This document shows, in pieces, positions 16,821-24,842 of a stretch of DNA of 64,000 nt. Position 1 is the first letter of the stretch; each line of letters starts with the position of its first letter. Position numbers and translations under genes: made by a program. The DNA comes from DATBLE01 sp963775695 (lineage in GTDB: Bacteria; Actinomycetota; Thermoleophilia; Gaiellales; Gaiellaceae). The DNA lies in NCBI GenBank assembly GCA_963775695.1, contig CAVZJU010000001.1, positions 186,001-250,000 of the forward strand, in the 5' to 3' direction. Under the pieces are notes generated by a model. The model was not told the DNA's origin, did not search any database, and was given only the letters and a program-made list of their open reading frames with translations.

Positions 16821-17807
16821 CGTCGCCGCCAGCACGTCGATCGCCAATGCGACGTCCTCCTCGGAGGAAAGCTCGTCCGGCGAGTGCGAGACGCCGCCGT
16901 TCAGCGAACGCACGAACAGCATCCCGCTCGGCACCCCGGCCCGCGCGAGGACGCCGGCATCGTGGCCGGCGCCGGAGGCCAGCTCGACCACCTGCAGGCC
17001 GCGCGCGGCGACCTCGGCGGCGAGCGTCTCCTGGACCCCGGGGCTCATCGCGGTGGGCGGCACCGCGCCCGAGCCGTCGATCCCCGTCAGCGCGACGAGC
17101 GCCGCAAGCCGGTCCTCACCAGGCGCGCGCACGTCCACCGAGAAGCGGACCCGACCGGGGATCACGTTCACCCCGCCCGGTTCGGCCTCGATCCGTCCGA
17201 CGGTGAGCACGGCGCCGTCGATCGCCGCCGCCTCGTCGCGGAAGCGCAGCATGAGCTCGGCCGCCTTCACCAGCGCGTCGTCGCGCATGGCCATCGGGGT
17301 CGTCCCCGCATGCCCCGCCCGGCCCTCGACCACGACCTCGCCGCGGACGTAGCCGACGATCGCCGTGACGATCCCGAGCGGCGCTCCGGCGTCGGCGAGC
17401 CGTGGGCCCTGCTCGATGTGCAGCTCGAGGAACGCGTCCGGGAGCCCTCCGCGGGCGACGAGTGCCTGCGACCCGGCGCATCCGCGCTCCTCGTCGCGGA
17501 AGACCACGACCGTGCCGCGGCCCGCCCGCTCGACCGCCTCGGTCGCGGCGACCACGCCGAGCGCGCCGTCGAACTTCCCGCCCTGCGGCACGGTGTCGAG
17601 GTGGGACCCCGTCCACACACCGGGCGCCGTCGCCGAGTGGCCGAAGAGGTTGCCGGCGTCGTCCACGTGCGTCTCGAGACCAGCCTCCTCGAGCCAGCCG
17701 CGCGCGAGCGCGTGCGCCTCGTCCTCCTCCGGCGAGTAGCCGATCCGGTTCGCACCGGGACCGCCGCCGATCGCGTACAGCTCCTCGAGCCGCTCGAGCG
17801 CGCGCAC
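16806..17807 (-). CDS. AllC/HyuC-like M20 family amidohydrolase (allantoate amidohydrolase candidate)
   Basis: 333-residue M20 peptidase-family hydrolase. Metal ligands are visible in TGSHLDTVPQGG, KFDGALGV, FRDEERG, ELHIEQGP and GVSHSPDE. Dimerisation-domain motifs GHAGTTPM and NVIPGRV are also present. AllC removes the ureido group of allantoate; relatives hydrolyse N-carbamoyl amino acids. The position beside urate genes favours allantoate. It is short for the family (about 410), with roughly 40 residues missing between the DEE metal-ligand segment and HIEQGP. The GTG at 17807 is 6 nt from a TAGCGT box (17814-17819, minus), so it is probably leaderless and separately transcribed. Confidence 0.85.
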   Translation of the reverse strand: MRALERLEELYAIGGGPGANRIGYSPEEDEAHALARGWLEEAGLETHVDDAGNLFGHSATAPGVWTGSHLDTVPQGGKFDGALGVVAATEAVERAGRGTVVVFRDEERGCAGSQALVARGGLPDAFLELHIEQGPRLADAGAPLGIVTAIVGYVRGEVVVEGRAGHAGTTPMAMRDDALVKAAELMLRFRDEAAAIDGAVLTVGRIEAEPGGVNVIPGRVRFSVDVRAPGEDRLAALVALTGIDGSGAVPPTAMSPGVQETLAAEVAARGLQVVELASGAGHDAGVLARAGVPSGMLFVRSLNGGVSHSPDELSSEEDVALAIDVLAATLARL

Positions 17808-17951
17808 GGCCCAACGCTATCGCCGTCGGCCGCTACCGACCCTGAGTACGGAGAACCGCACCACGAGACACGGGGCAGCGCCCTGGTCGCGCCTGCCGCG
17901 GCGCGCGAGCATCCTGGCATGCACTTCGAGAGGACCGAGAGGAGCAAGACG

Positions 17952-18407
17952 ATGACCCGCACGTACGACGTGAGCAGCACGTTCGTCCACACGATCGACG
18001 CCGACGACGGTACGGCCCGGGAGGTGCTCGCGAGCATCGACCCGATGCGCTCGCTCGCCGACCGCCTCTCGGCGCTCGGCCTCGACGACCGCGCGATCTG
18101 GAGCACCGACAGCGAGCTCGACTACACGCTGATCTGGCGCTTCGGCGGCGACCAGGGCCATGCGCGGCTCGACTGGCGGCTCTCACTGGAGTCCCGCGGA
18201 GCCGACCGCGCGGCGCTGATCGTGAGGCTCGGCGCCCGCGGAAGCAACCCGGATGCACGGATCCGTGTGCTGCGCGCTTGGCTCCTCTTCGAGGAGCTCG
18301 CCCAGGGCCACGCGGCCGGGCTGGTCCGGATGATCGACGACTACGCGGAGGATGCGCCCGAGCCGGTCGCGGCGCCGAGGCTAATGGCCGTCGGGCTGGG
18401 CCTCTAG
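17952..18407 (+). CDS. uncharacterised protein, possible SRPBCC fold
   Basis: 151 residues, not recognised with certainty. The pattern of an N-terminal strand (RTYDVSSTFVHTIDA), a helix, then alternating strands and a long C-terminal helix (RVLRAWLLFEELAQGHAAGL) is reminiscent of SRPBCC/polyketide-cyclase-like proteins, without a diagnostic motif. The ATG at 17952 is preceded by GAGGAG. An in-frame ATG at 17919 would add 11 residues. It is divergent from the AllC-like gene and overlaps the end of the convergent DUF885 gene by 27 bp. Confidence 0.55.
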   Translation: MTRTYDVSSTFVHTIDADDGTAREVLASIDPMRSLADRLSALGLDDRAIWSTDSELDYTLIWRFGGDQGHARLDWRLSLESRGADRAALIVRLGARGSNPDARIRVLRAWLLFEELAQGHAAGLVRMIDDYAEDAPEPVAAPRLMAVGLGL

Positions 18408-19547
18408 GAGCTCGGCGACCCGGACCTGCTCGGTCAGCAGCCGCGCGAACCGGGCAGGTTCGCCGCCGACCCACGCCTCGCACAGCTCACGCCCGGCGGA
18501 GTAGGTGATCGTGTACGCCCGCCAGGTCGGGTCGACGACGAAGCTGACGCTGTGGGCCGCCTCCTCCGCCGTGCCGAGCGACCACCGCTGCACGTAGGCT
18601 CGCGCCTCCTCGACCGACGCGCCGTCCTCGTGGAGCATCAGCGCGGCATCGACGCTGACGGTGCGCAGGGGGCGCCGGGCCTCGGCGATCGCCTCGGAAC
18701 GCCCGGCGTCGTAGTCGAGACCGCGCCTGCCGAGCGCGGCGACGAGACGCTCCTCGAGGTCGCCGTCCCGGACCAGGCTCGGGCCGAGCTCGGCGATCCC
18801 CTCCTGGACGAGCGCAGCCGGGGTCGGGACCATCTGGATCGACTCCTCGACGTGCCCGCGGTCGCGGATCAGCAGCTGCTCCTTGACCGCGTGCTCGGTG
18901 TGGTGGCCGGGATAGATCTCGTGCGCGGCCAGGTGGACGACCTCGTGGCAGGTCGTCGCCACGTCCAGGTTGACGACCACCCGGCTGCGAAGCCCGCCCA
19001 GGTAGTAGTTGAACGCCCACCACGGCTCGCTCTCGACCGCCTCGACGAGGACCTCCTCGCCCGCGGGAAGGTCGACGATGCCCGTGGTCGCCGACCGCAG
19101 CTCGGCAGCGGCGTCCTGTAGCGCCGGCACGACGAGCCCGGCCGGGACCGTGCAGCTGCGTCGCCAGGCCTGGTAGCGCTCGGGCAGCGCACCGTCGCCG
19201 GGCAGGAGCTCGTCCAGCCGCTCGTGCGCCTCCTGGTAGACATCGGACGCCTGGCGGGTCGGCCGCACCCCGTAGCAACGCTCCACCTCGTCGGAGTACG
19301 AGATCTCCTCGCTGGCCAGTGTCCCGGCATAGGTGCGCAGCCCGACCGCCTGGTCGCGCAGCCAGCCGTCGCCGAGGTCAGCGAGGAGCGCGTCCGCCTC
19401 GGCGACCAGCGCCGCCGGCTCGATCAGCGGCTCGGCGTCGACCTGCTGCTTCAGCTCCGGCGGCCCGTAGTACGCGTCGACGAGCCCGTCCACGCGCCGC
19501 CCGAGCCTCAGCCCGAGCAGGATGTATGCCTCGGCGGCGCTAGCCAC
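18381..19547 (-). CDS. DUF885-type zinc metallopeptidase-like protein
   Basis: 388 residues with the DUF885 active-site signature HEIYPGHHTEH (about residue 200), a variant of the HExxH zinc motif, followed by VQEGIAELGPS where the third ligand is expected. The family groups with M32-like carboxypeptidase folds; most members are uncharacterised and this one lacks a signal peptide. The GTG at 19547 overlaps the stop of the thiolase gene by 8 bp, so it is translated from the same message. Confidence 0.8.
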   Translation of the reverse strand: MASAAEAYILLGLRLGRRVDGLVDAYYGPPELKQQVDAEPLIEPAALVAEADALLADLGDGWLRDQAVGLRTYAGTLASEEISYSDEVERCYGVRPTRQASDVYQEAHERLDELLPGDGALPERYQAWRRSCTVPAGLVVPALQDAAAELRSATTGIVDLPAGEEVLVEAVESEPWWAFNYYLGGLRSRVVVNLDVATTCHEVVHLAAHEIYPGHHTEHAVKEQLLIRDRGHVEESIQMVPTPAALVQEGIAELGPSLVRDGDLEERLVAALGRRGLDYDAGRSEAIAEARRPLRTVSVDAALMLHEDGASVEEARAYVQRWSLGTAEEAAHSVSFVVDPTWRAYTITYSAGRELCEAWVGGEPARFARLLTEQVRVAELLEAQPDGH

Positions 19548-20712
19548 ACTCGAAGAGGGCGGCCTGGCCCTGGCCGACGCCGACGCACATCGTGGCGACG
19601 CCGTAGCGGCCTCCGCGCCGTCGCAGCTCGTGGAGCAGGGTGACGACCAGGCGGGCGCCGCTCATCCCGAGCGGGTGGCCCACCGCGATCGCGCCCCCGT
19701 TCACGTTCACCTTCGCCGAGTCGAGGCCGAGCTCGCGGATCACCGCCAGGCTCTGGGAGGCGAACGCCTCGTTCAGCTCGACCAGGTCGAGGTCGTCGAC
19801 GGAGACGCCCGCCCGCTCGAGCAGCTTCCGCACAGCCGGGATCGGCCCGATTCCCATCACGCGGGGATCGACGCCCGAGACCGCGGAGGCCACGAACGAT
19901 CCCAGCGGCTCGGCGCCGAGCGCCTGCGCCCGCTCCTCGCTCGCGATCACCAGCGCGGCTGCACCGTCGTTGATGCCGCTGGAGTTGCCGGCCGTGACGC
20001 TTCCGTTTTGCTTGAAGGCCGGCTTCAACGACGCGAGCTTCTCGGCCGTTGTGTCGGCGCGCGGGTGCTCGTCGGCCTCCAGCTCACCGGCGGCGACGAG
20101 CTCGTCGGCGAAGCGGCCGGCTGCAGTCGCCTCGGCATGCCGCCGCTGAGACTCGAGCGCGAACGCGTCCTGGTCCTCGCGCGAGACCGCCCAGCGGTCG
20201 GCGACGTTCTCGCCGGTCTCGCCCATCGACTCCAGCGGAAACATCTCCTCCATCCGCGGGTTCGGGAAGCGCCAGCCGAGTGTCGTGTCCCAGACGGTCC
20301 GGTTTCCGCGCGGGAACGCCTGCTCGGGCTTGCCCATCACCAGCGGCGCACGGCTCATCGACTCGACGCCGCCGGCGACGAACAGGTCGCCGTCGCCCGC
20401 GAGCACCGCGTGGCAGGCGCCGACCACGGCCGCGAGCCCGGAGGCGCACAGCCGGTTGACGGTCACGCCGGCGACCGACTCCGGCAACCCGGCGAGCAAC
20501 GCGGCCATCCGGGCGACGTTGCGATTGTCCTCACCAGCCTGGTTGGCGCAGCCGAACCAGACGTCCTCGAGCTCGCCCGCGTCGACGCCCGCTCGCTCGA
20601 CCGCCGCCGCGATCGCCGTCGCCGCGAGGTCGTCGGGCCGCACCTCCGACAGTCCGCCGCCGTAACGGCCGACCGGGGTGCGGATGGCGGAGAGGATGAC
20701 CGCCCGTGGCAC
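19540..20712 (-). CDS. acetyl-CoA C-acyltransferase (thiolase)
   Basis: 390-residue thiolase of the degradative type. The acylated cysteine lies in NRLCASGLAAVVGA, the catalytic His in GHPLGMSGAR and the second Cys in CVGVGQGQAALFE. The substrate-loop segments (GVESMSRAPLVMGK, NSSGINDGAAAL) are complete. It resembles PcaF/FadA-like beta-ketoadipyl- or 3-ketoacyl-CoA thiolases; chain length cannot be told. The GTG start is 6 nt from a TAGACT box (20719-20724, minus), so the transcript is leaderless. It leads a two-gene unit with the DUF885 peptidase. Confidence 0.93.
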   Translation of the reverse strand: MPRAVILSAIRTPVGRYGGGLSEVRPDDLAATAIAAAVERAGVDAGELEDVWFGCANQAGEDNRNVARMAALLAGLPESVAGVTVNRLCASGLAAVVGACHAVLAGDGDLFVAGGVESMSRAPLVMGKPEQAFPRGNRTVWDTTLGWRFPNPRMEEMFPLESMGETGENVADRWAVSREDQDAFALESQRRHAEATAAGRFADELVAAGELEADEHPRADTTAEKLASLKPAFKQNGSVTAGNSSGINDGAAALVIASEERAQALGAEPLGSFVASAVSGVDPRVMGIGPIPAVRKLLERAGVSVDDLDLVELNEAFASQSLAVIRELGLDSAKVNVNGGAIAVGHPLGMSGARLVVTLLHELRRRGGRYGVATMCVGVGQGQAALFECG

Positions 20713-20718
20713 GCGGCC

Positions 20719-20724
20719 AGTCTA
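20719..20724 (-). promoter_or_regulatory. TAGACT -10 box of leaderless thiolase gene
   Basis: TAGACT on the minus strand ends 6 nt before the GTG at 20712, the recurring arrangement in this window. Confidence 0.6.
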
Positions 20725-20778
20725 GTGAGAGACGCCTGCCCGAACGGGGCGGGTGCACGCCCCGTCCGGAACGGAAGC

Positions 20779-21279
20779 TCAACCGCCGTAGCCGTACCCA
20801 CCTGAGGTGGTCGTCGTCGCGGTCGTGGTGGTGGTCGTGGCGGCGGCTGCGCCGACCTGGGCCGCATGCCAGACGCCGACGTCCTCGAAGCCTTCGCCCT
20901 TCACGTCGCCGCGCTTCGTGTCCTGGACGAACGTGTACAGCGGCTCGCCGCGGTAGGCGACCTGGAGGGTGCCGTTCGGCCGCCGTACGGTGCTCAGCGC
21001 GACCCGCCCCGTCGGCTTCGTCCCCTTGGCGACGAGCAGCGGATGCCAGAAGGAGAGGCACGTCTTGTCGATGCAGATGAAGTGCCCCTTCCGCTCGACG
21101 CTGAGGTGATACAGCGTCCGGCCGCTCGAGTTGACGAGGATGGTCGCGTTCAGCCGCGCGTTGTGCGCGGTGCCGACCATCGGCTTCGCGGCGGCTCCCG
21201 CGACGCCTGTGAGAACCGCCGACAGCGACACGAGCAGCGCCGCGGTCCACGCAGCCGCACGCCCCATGGTTGTGCTCAT
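20779..21279 (-). CDS. secreted protein with PF03640-type lipoprotein repeats
   Basis: 166 residues: a signal peptide (AAAWTAALLVSLSAVLTGVA, cleavage near AGAAA), then two copies of the secreted-repeat pattern (ILVNSSGRTLYHLSVE, and LQVAYRGEPLYTFVQDT with KGEGFEDVGVWHA). It closes with a Thr-rich tail ending GGYGYGG. Proteins of this type are exported and of unknown function. Cysteines in HFICIDKTCLSFW may form a disulfide. A AAAGGAG ribosome site precedes the ATG. Confidence 0.8.
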   Translation of the reverse strand: MSTTMGRAAAWTAALLVSLSAVLTGVAGAAAKPMVGTAHNARLNATILVNSSGRTLYHLSVERKGHFICIDKTCLSFWHPLLVAKGTKPTGRVALSTVRRPNGTLQVAYRGEPLYTFVQDTKRGDVKGEGFEDVGVWHAAQVGAAAATTTTTTATTTTSGGYGYGG

Positions 21280-21349
21280 CAGGTGCTCCTTTCGGATCGA
21301 CCCCTGCCGTGAAGGAGTACGACCGTCGGCTTCGCGTGGATTGAGCGAA

Positions 21350-21437
21350 CTAGAGGCTCGATGTGAAATTCAGCCGGTGCCGGATGCCGCCCCAGACACG
21401 GCGCCGACGCGAGCCGAATTTCACATCAAGCCTCTAG
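21350..21437. mobile_element. MITE-like element, short copy (88 bp)
   Basis: 22-bp terminal inverted repeats, CTAGAGGCTCGATGTGAAAT.. on the left and its complement on the right with one mismatch. The core contains GCCGGTGCCGG and CCCAGACACGGCGCC, shared with the 166-bp copy at 26498-26663. This copy equals the longer one minus about 78 internal bp. No coding capacity. The right terminus supplies the TAG stop of mqnD. Confidence 0.8.
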
Positions 21438-22261
21438 CTGACGAAGTCCACGTTGACCGGCGATTCGAAGGCGCCGATCGCCTCGCCGCGGCGCATCAGC
21501 TCCCGCACCGCCTCACGGCCTTCCTCGCCGTAGTCCTGCGTCAGCTCGTTGACGTACATGCCCACGAAGCGGTCACCGAGCTCCGAGTCGAGCCCGCGGC
21601 CGAACCCGAGCGCGTACTCCATCGCCTCCCGGCGGTTGGCCAGACCGGCCGAGATCGACTCGGCGAGCACCTCGGAGAGATCGTGGAGCCGGTCCGAGCC
21701 GATGTCCCGCCGGGCCACGTTGGCGCCGAGCGGCAGGGGCAACCCGGTTTCGAGCAGCCACCATTCGCCGAGGTCGACCACCTTCTCGAGCCCCTCCGCC
21801 TGGTAGGTGAGCTGGCCCTCGTGGATCAGCAATCCCGCCTCGGCAGCGCCGGACTTGACCTCGTCGAGGATCTCGTCAAAGGGGACGACCCGGTACGAGA
21901 AGTCGCCCAGGTACATGCGCAGCACGAGAAACGCGGTGGTCATCGTCCCGGGGACGGCGATCTCCACCCCACGCAGCTCGTCCCGGGTCATCGCCCCACG
22001 GACGACGACGACCGGCCCGTAGCCCGAGCCCATGCTGGCCCCGTGCGGGAGCAGCGCGTAGCGGTCCTGGACGAACGGATAGGCGTGGAGCGAGATCGCC
22101 GTCACCTCCAGCCTGCCCTCGAGCGCCCATTCGTTCAGGGTCTGGATGTCGCGCAGGACGTGCTCGAACTCGAACCCACGGGTGTCGATGCGGTTCACCG
22201 CGAGCGCCCAGAACATGAAGGCGTCGTCGGCGTCCGGGCTGTGGCCGAGCCGGATCAGCAT
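21434..22261 (-). CDS. mqnD: 1,4-dihydroxy-6-naphthoate synthase (futalosine menaquinone pathway)
   Basis: 275-residue periplasmic-binding-fold enzyme that converts cyclic dehypoxanthinyl futalosine to 1,4-dihydroxy-6-naphthoate. The N-terminal GHSPDADDAFMFWAL is the family hallmark. IAVPGTMTTAFLVLRMYLG and ETGLPLPLGANVARRDIG also match. It implies that menaquinone, the likely acceptor of the complex I encoded further right, is made through futalosine. Other mqn genes are not in the window. Its stop codon lies inside the MITE-like element. A TAGCCT hexamer (22271-22276, minus) ends 9 nt before the ATG. Confidence 0.92.
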   Translation of the reverse strand: MLIRLGHSPDADDAFMFWALAVNRIDTRGFEFEHVLRDIQTLNEWALEGRLEVTAISLHAYPFVQDRYALLPHGASMGSGYGPVVVVRGAMTRDELRGVEIAVPGTMTTAFLVLRMYLGDFSYRVVPFDEILDEVKSGAAEAGLLIHEGQLTYQAEGLEKVVDLGEWWLLETGLPLPLGANVARRDIGSDRLHDLSEVLAESISAGLANRREAMEYALGFGRGLDSELGDRFVGMYVNELTQDYGEEGREAVRELMRRGEAIGAFESPVNVDFVS

Positions 22262-22288
22262 CGCCGCAGGAGGCTAGCGGGCCGGGGC

Positions 22289-22633
22289 CTACCGGCGTCC
22301 GAAGAACCAGCGCTCGAGGGGGCCGAGCACCTCGCTGCGGCGGAACGGCGGCTGCCTCACCTGGCTGCCGTCCTCCTCGGCGACGCTGACGTCGTCCTCG
22401 AGCGCCTCGTTGGCCGCGTCGAGCGCGTCCTGCAGCTCGTAGCCCTCGAACAGGTAGTCGTCGCTTCGCGGCTCGTCGCTCGTCCGGAGCTGCGGGTTGA
22501 CGACGCGCCCGACTCCCCACACGCCGCCCTCCTTGCGTTCGATCCAGATCTCGACGCGCTCGTCGACCCCCGCGTCGTCACGTCCCTCGATCACACGCTG
22601 GGCGAACCGTCCTGCCTGCGTCTTTCTGCGCAA
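22289..22633 (-). CDS. uncharacterised acidic 114-residue protein
   Basis: Not recognised. The conserved-looking part is VEIWIERKEGGVWGVGRVVN, then FEGYELQDALDAANEALEDD and a C-terminal PPFRRSEVLGPLERWFFGRR. It is rich in Asp/Glu with no membrane segment. The TTG at 22633 is proposed as start because a TATCCT -10 box (22641-22646) ends 7 nt upstream; a GTG at 22594 would give 101 residues. It shares a promoter region with the divergent 85-residue gene. Confidence 0.6.
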   Translation of the reverse strand: MRRKTQAGRFAQRVIEGRDDAGVDERVEIWIERKEGGVWGVGRVVNPQLRTSDEPRSDDYLFEGYELQDALDAANEALEDDVSVAEEDGSQVRQPPFRRSEVLGPLERWFFGRR

Positions 22634-22640
22634 CCAGGCA

Positions 22641-22650
22641 AGGATACAAT
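22641..22650. promoter_or_regulatory. bidirectional promoter with overlapping -10 boxes
   Basis: The plus-strand TACAAT (22645-22650) ends 7 nt before the GTG at 22658. The minus-strand TATCCT (22641-22646) ends 7 nt before the TTG at 22633. Both genes would be leaderless and would compete for one polymerase-binding site. Confidence 0.55.
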
Positions 22651-22657
22651 CGACTCG

Positions 22658-22915
22658 GTGGGCGCCATGGGCCGGTTCTTCCGCAGCGTCTTCTCGTTCC
22701 TCGGCACTCGCTCGAGCCAGGAGGACCGGGTGGCCGCGTACCTGATCCGCGAGCACGACCGCGGGCGGGCGCTCAACGACATCCTCGAGGACCCGTACGT
22801 CCGCAACCGCTGCTCGCAGTCCGAGGTCGCGCGCGTGCTCGACCGTCCGGACGTGCTGAAGGCGATCGGCGACGACCTGGCAAGAAGGGCCAAGGCCGAG
22901 CTCCCCGCAGGCTAG
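22658..22915 (+). CDS. uncharacterised 85-residue protein
   Basis: Not recognised. The sequence starts MGAMGRFFRSVFSFLG. The rest looks like a small helical fold with EDRVAAYLIREHDRGRALND and SEVARVLDRPDVLKAIG. The GTG at 22658 sits 7 nt after TACAAT, so it is preferred over the ATG at 22667. It overlaps the convergent ornithine-cyclodeaminase-like gene by 4 bp. Confidence 0.6.
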   Translation: MGAMGRFFRSVFSFLGTRSSQEDRVAAYLIREHDRGRALNDILEDPYVRNRCSQSEVARVLDRPDVLKAIGDDLARRAKAELPAG

Positions 22916-23814
22916 CTTCCGGCCAGCTCGACCACCCGAGCGGCGACGGCGAGGTCCCACGCAGCCAGCCCATTCGACTTGAAGAGGACGATGTCGTCGT
23001 CGGCCTGGCGGCCCGCCAGTTCGCCGGCAACCACCTCCTGGAGCTCGTGCACCTCGAGCCAGTCGAGCACGCCTTGGCCCACGGGCTCGATCAGATCGCC
23101 CGACTCGATCTTCGCGTCGTCCAGCGAGTCGCAGCAGACGAAGGCCGTCCGCTCGAGGACGGCGTTGTCGAGCTCCCGCGCCCGTGGGTGGTTCGCGCCG
23201 GCCGCGCATACAAGCGCACCCGGCTGCAGCCATTCGCCGCGCAGAACGGGATCGCGCGAGGTCGTGATCGTGACGACCACGTCGGCGGCGGCTGCGTCAC
23301 GGTGACTCTCGGCCGCCTCGGCTCCGACCTCCTCGCAGAAAGCGGCCAGCCGCTCGGGCGTCCGGCAGTAGACGATCGTCTCCTCGATGCCCGGCAGCGC
23401 CTCCCGGATGCAGGCGACCTGGGTCCGGGCCTGGAGGCCGCACCCGATCACGCCCAACGTCGTCGCACCCGGACTCGCCAGGTGTTTCGCCGCCACCGCG
23501 CTCGCCGCCCCGGTGCGAAGCTGGCCGAGCCGGTCTGCCTCGATCAGCGCCCGCAACTCGCCCCGCTCGAACAGCACGACCACGAAGCGGATACCGTCGG
23601 CGCCGGCGGAGTACGTCTTCACGCAGGCGAGCCCGCGCTCGTCGTCCACCGCCGACATGACCGCGAGAAACCCGCCCTCGAGCGAGACGCGGTAGCGCGG
23701 GACGTTCTCGATCGTGCCCGCGTGCAGGCGGAGGAAGGAGTCCTCGACCGCAATGATCGCGTCGGCCGGCGTGAGCATCCGGTCGACGTCGGCTTCTGTC
23801 AGCGAGAGAGGCAA
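22912..23814 (-). CDS. ornithine cyclodeaminase/mu-crystallin family protein
   Basis: 300 residues with the Rossmann motif LGVIGCGLQARTQV and the family segments LIEADRLGQLRTGAASAVAA and VCAAGANHPRARELD. Members act as ornithine cyclodeaminase, alanine dehydrogenase, ketimine reductase or imine-forming enzymes; the substrate cannot be assigned. The start is a TTG at 23814, supported by a TAGACT box (23821-23826, minus) ending 6 nt upstream, so translation starts at the transcript's 5' end. Confidence 0.85.
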   Translation of the reverse strand: MPLSLTEADVDRMLTPADAIIAVEDSFLRLHAGTIENVPRYRVSLEGGFLAVMSAVDDERGLACVKTYSAGADGIRFVVVLFERGELRALIEADRLGQLRTGAASAVAAKHLASPGATTLGVIGCGLQARTQVACIREALPGIEETIVYCRTPERLAAFCEEVGAEAAESHRDAAAADVVVTITTSRDPVLRGEWLQPGALVCAAGANHPRARELDNAVLERTAFVCCDSLDDAKIESGDLIEPVGQGVLDWLEVHELQEVVAGELAGRQADDDIVLFKSNGLAAWDLAVAARVVELAGS

Positions 23815-23837
23815 GGCCCGAGTCTAGGCAAGCCGGG

Positions 23838-24278
23838 CTACTGCTTCGGGATGATGCTGATCTTGCCGCTCGTCTCCAGCACGGCCCAGGCGATCCGGTC
23901 GAGCGAGGCGACCTGCTGTTGCCGGGCTGCGACCACCACCTCCTCGACCGTGATGCGCTCCCGCTTCATGTTCTTCTCGATCGCCCTGCCGTCCTGGACG
24001 ACGACGATCGGCTCTCCGTCCAGCGCCGGCCGCAGAAGCGGGAACCGAAAACTGAGGTACGAAACCAGGATCTGGAGGATCGCGAAGGTGCCGATCACGA
24101 TCAGCGCCCCCGTGACCGAGTAGTCGTCCTGCGTCAGGCCCTGCTGGATCGCGTCGCCGATCACGATCAGCAGGATCAGGTCGAACGGCTCCAGGGAGGA
24201 CAGCTCGCGGCGCCCGATGATCCGGGTGAGCAGGTAGACGAAGCAAAACAGCGCGACTGCGCGGATGGTCAGGTCCAT
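23838..24278 (-). CDS. DUF421 (YetF-like) membrane protein
   Basis: 146 residues: three hydrophobic helices in the first 85 residues (VALFCFVYLLTRIIGRRELS, FDLILLIVIGDAIQQGL, ALIVIGTFAILQILVSYLSF) and a soluble domain with DGEPIVVVQDGRAIEKNMKR, the DUF421 hallmark. YetF-type proteins are of unknown function, some linked to spores. It begins immediately after the stop of the upstream gene with no spacer. Confidence 0.88.
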   Translation of the reverse strand: MDLTIRAVALFCFVYLLTRIIGRRELSSLEPFDLILLIVIGDAIQQGLTQDDYSVTGALIVIGTFAILQILVSYLSFRFPLLRPALDGEPIVVVQDGRAIEKNMKRERITVEEVVVAARQQQVASLDRIAWAVLETSGKISIIPKQ

Positions 24279-24803
24279 CTAGGGGAAGATCGTCACGCGA
24301 CGGTGGACGGTGGTCAGCAGCGTCTTCCCGTCGTAGAGGCTCACGTTCTGGGAACGTCGGCCGACGTTCGTCGGGTTGACCTGGAACTGCATGAAGAGGA
24401 TGTATCTCTGGCCGCCGGGCACGTGGCCGACGTCGAGCACGAGCTTCCCGTCGTTCGATCGCTCGCCGACCGGCGACGGCTCGATCGTGTTCACGGTCAT
24501 GCCCTCGAGCCACCCCTTGTCGAGCTCGAGTCGAGCGTCCTTCAGGTCGCGGTTGGCGGTGACCGTGAACCGCGCCTCCCAGAGCAGGCCGCCGCGGACG
24601 TGCCCGGGCGCATAGAGCTCGAGATCGGCAGCTGCGGCCTTCGCAGTGGCGACGTGCGGGCGCTGGCCGAAGAGATTGGTGAGGGCGAGCAGCGGGACGA
24701 GGCCGACGAGGACGACCAGCGCCCGCCGGATCCACGCGTGGTGCCCGCGCCCCTCCAGGTCGCGGTGCCGCTTCAGGACGATGCCGTCGGGAATCGCCAC
24801 CAT
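24279..24803 (-). CDS. membrane-anchored protein with extracytoplasmic beta-rich domain
   Basis: 174 residues, not recognised. One hydrophobic segment (ALVVLVGLVPLLALTNLFG, about 28-46) follows a basic N-terminus and should act as a signal anchor. The outer part looks like a beta sandwich (LLWEARFTVTANRDLKDARL, YILFMQFQVNPTNVG). It is directly upstream of the DUF421 gene with no gap, so the two probably act together at the membrane. Confidence 0.65.
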   Translation of the reverse strand: MVAIPDGIVLKRHRDLEGRGHHAWIRRALVVLVGLVPLLALTNLFGQRPHVATAKAAAADLELYAPGHVRGGLLWEARFTVTANRDLKDARLELDKGWLEGMTVNTIEPSPVGERSNDGKLVLDVGHVPGGQRYILFMQFQVNPTNVGRRSQNVSLYDGKTLLTTVHRRVTIFP

Positions 24804-24842
24804 CGCGGGACGTTTTCCCCAAAGGCCGAGATTGAAGCGTTG

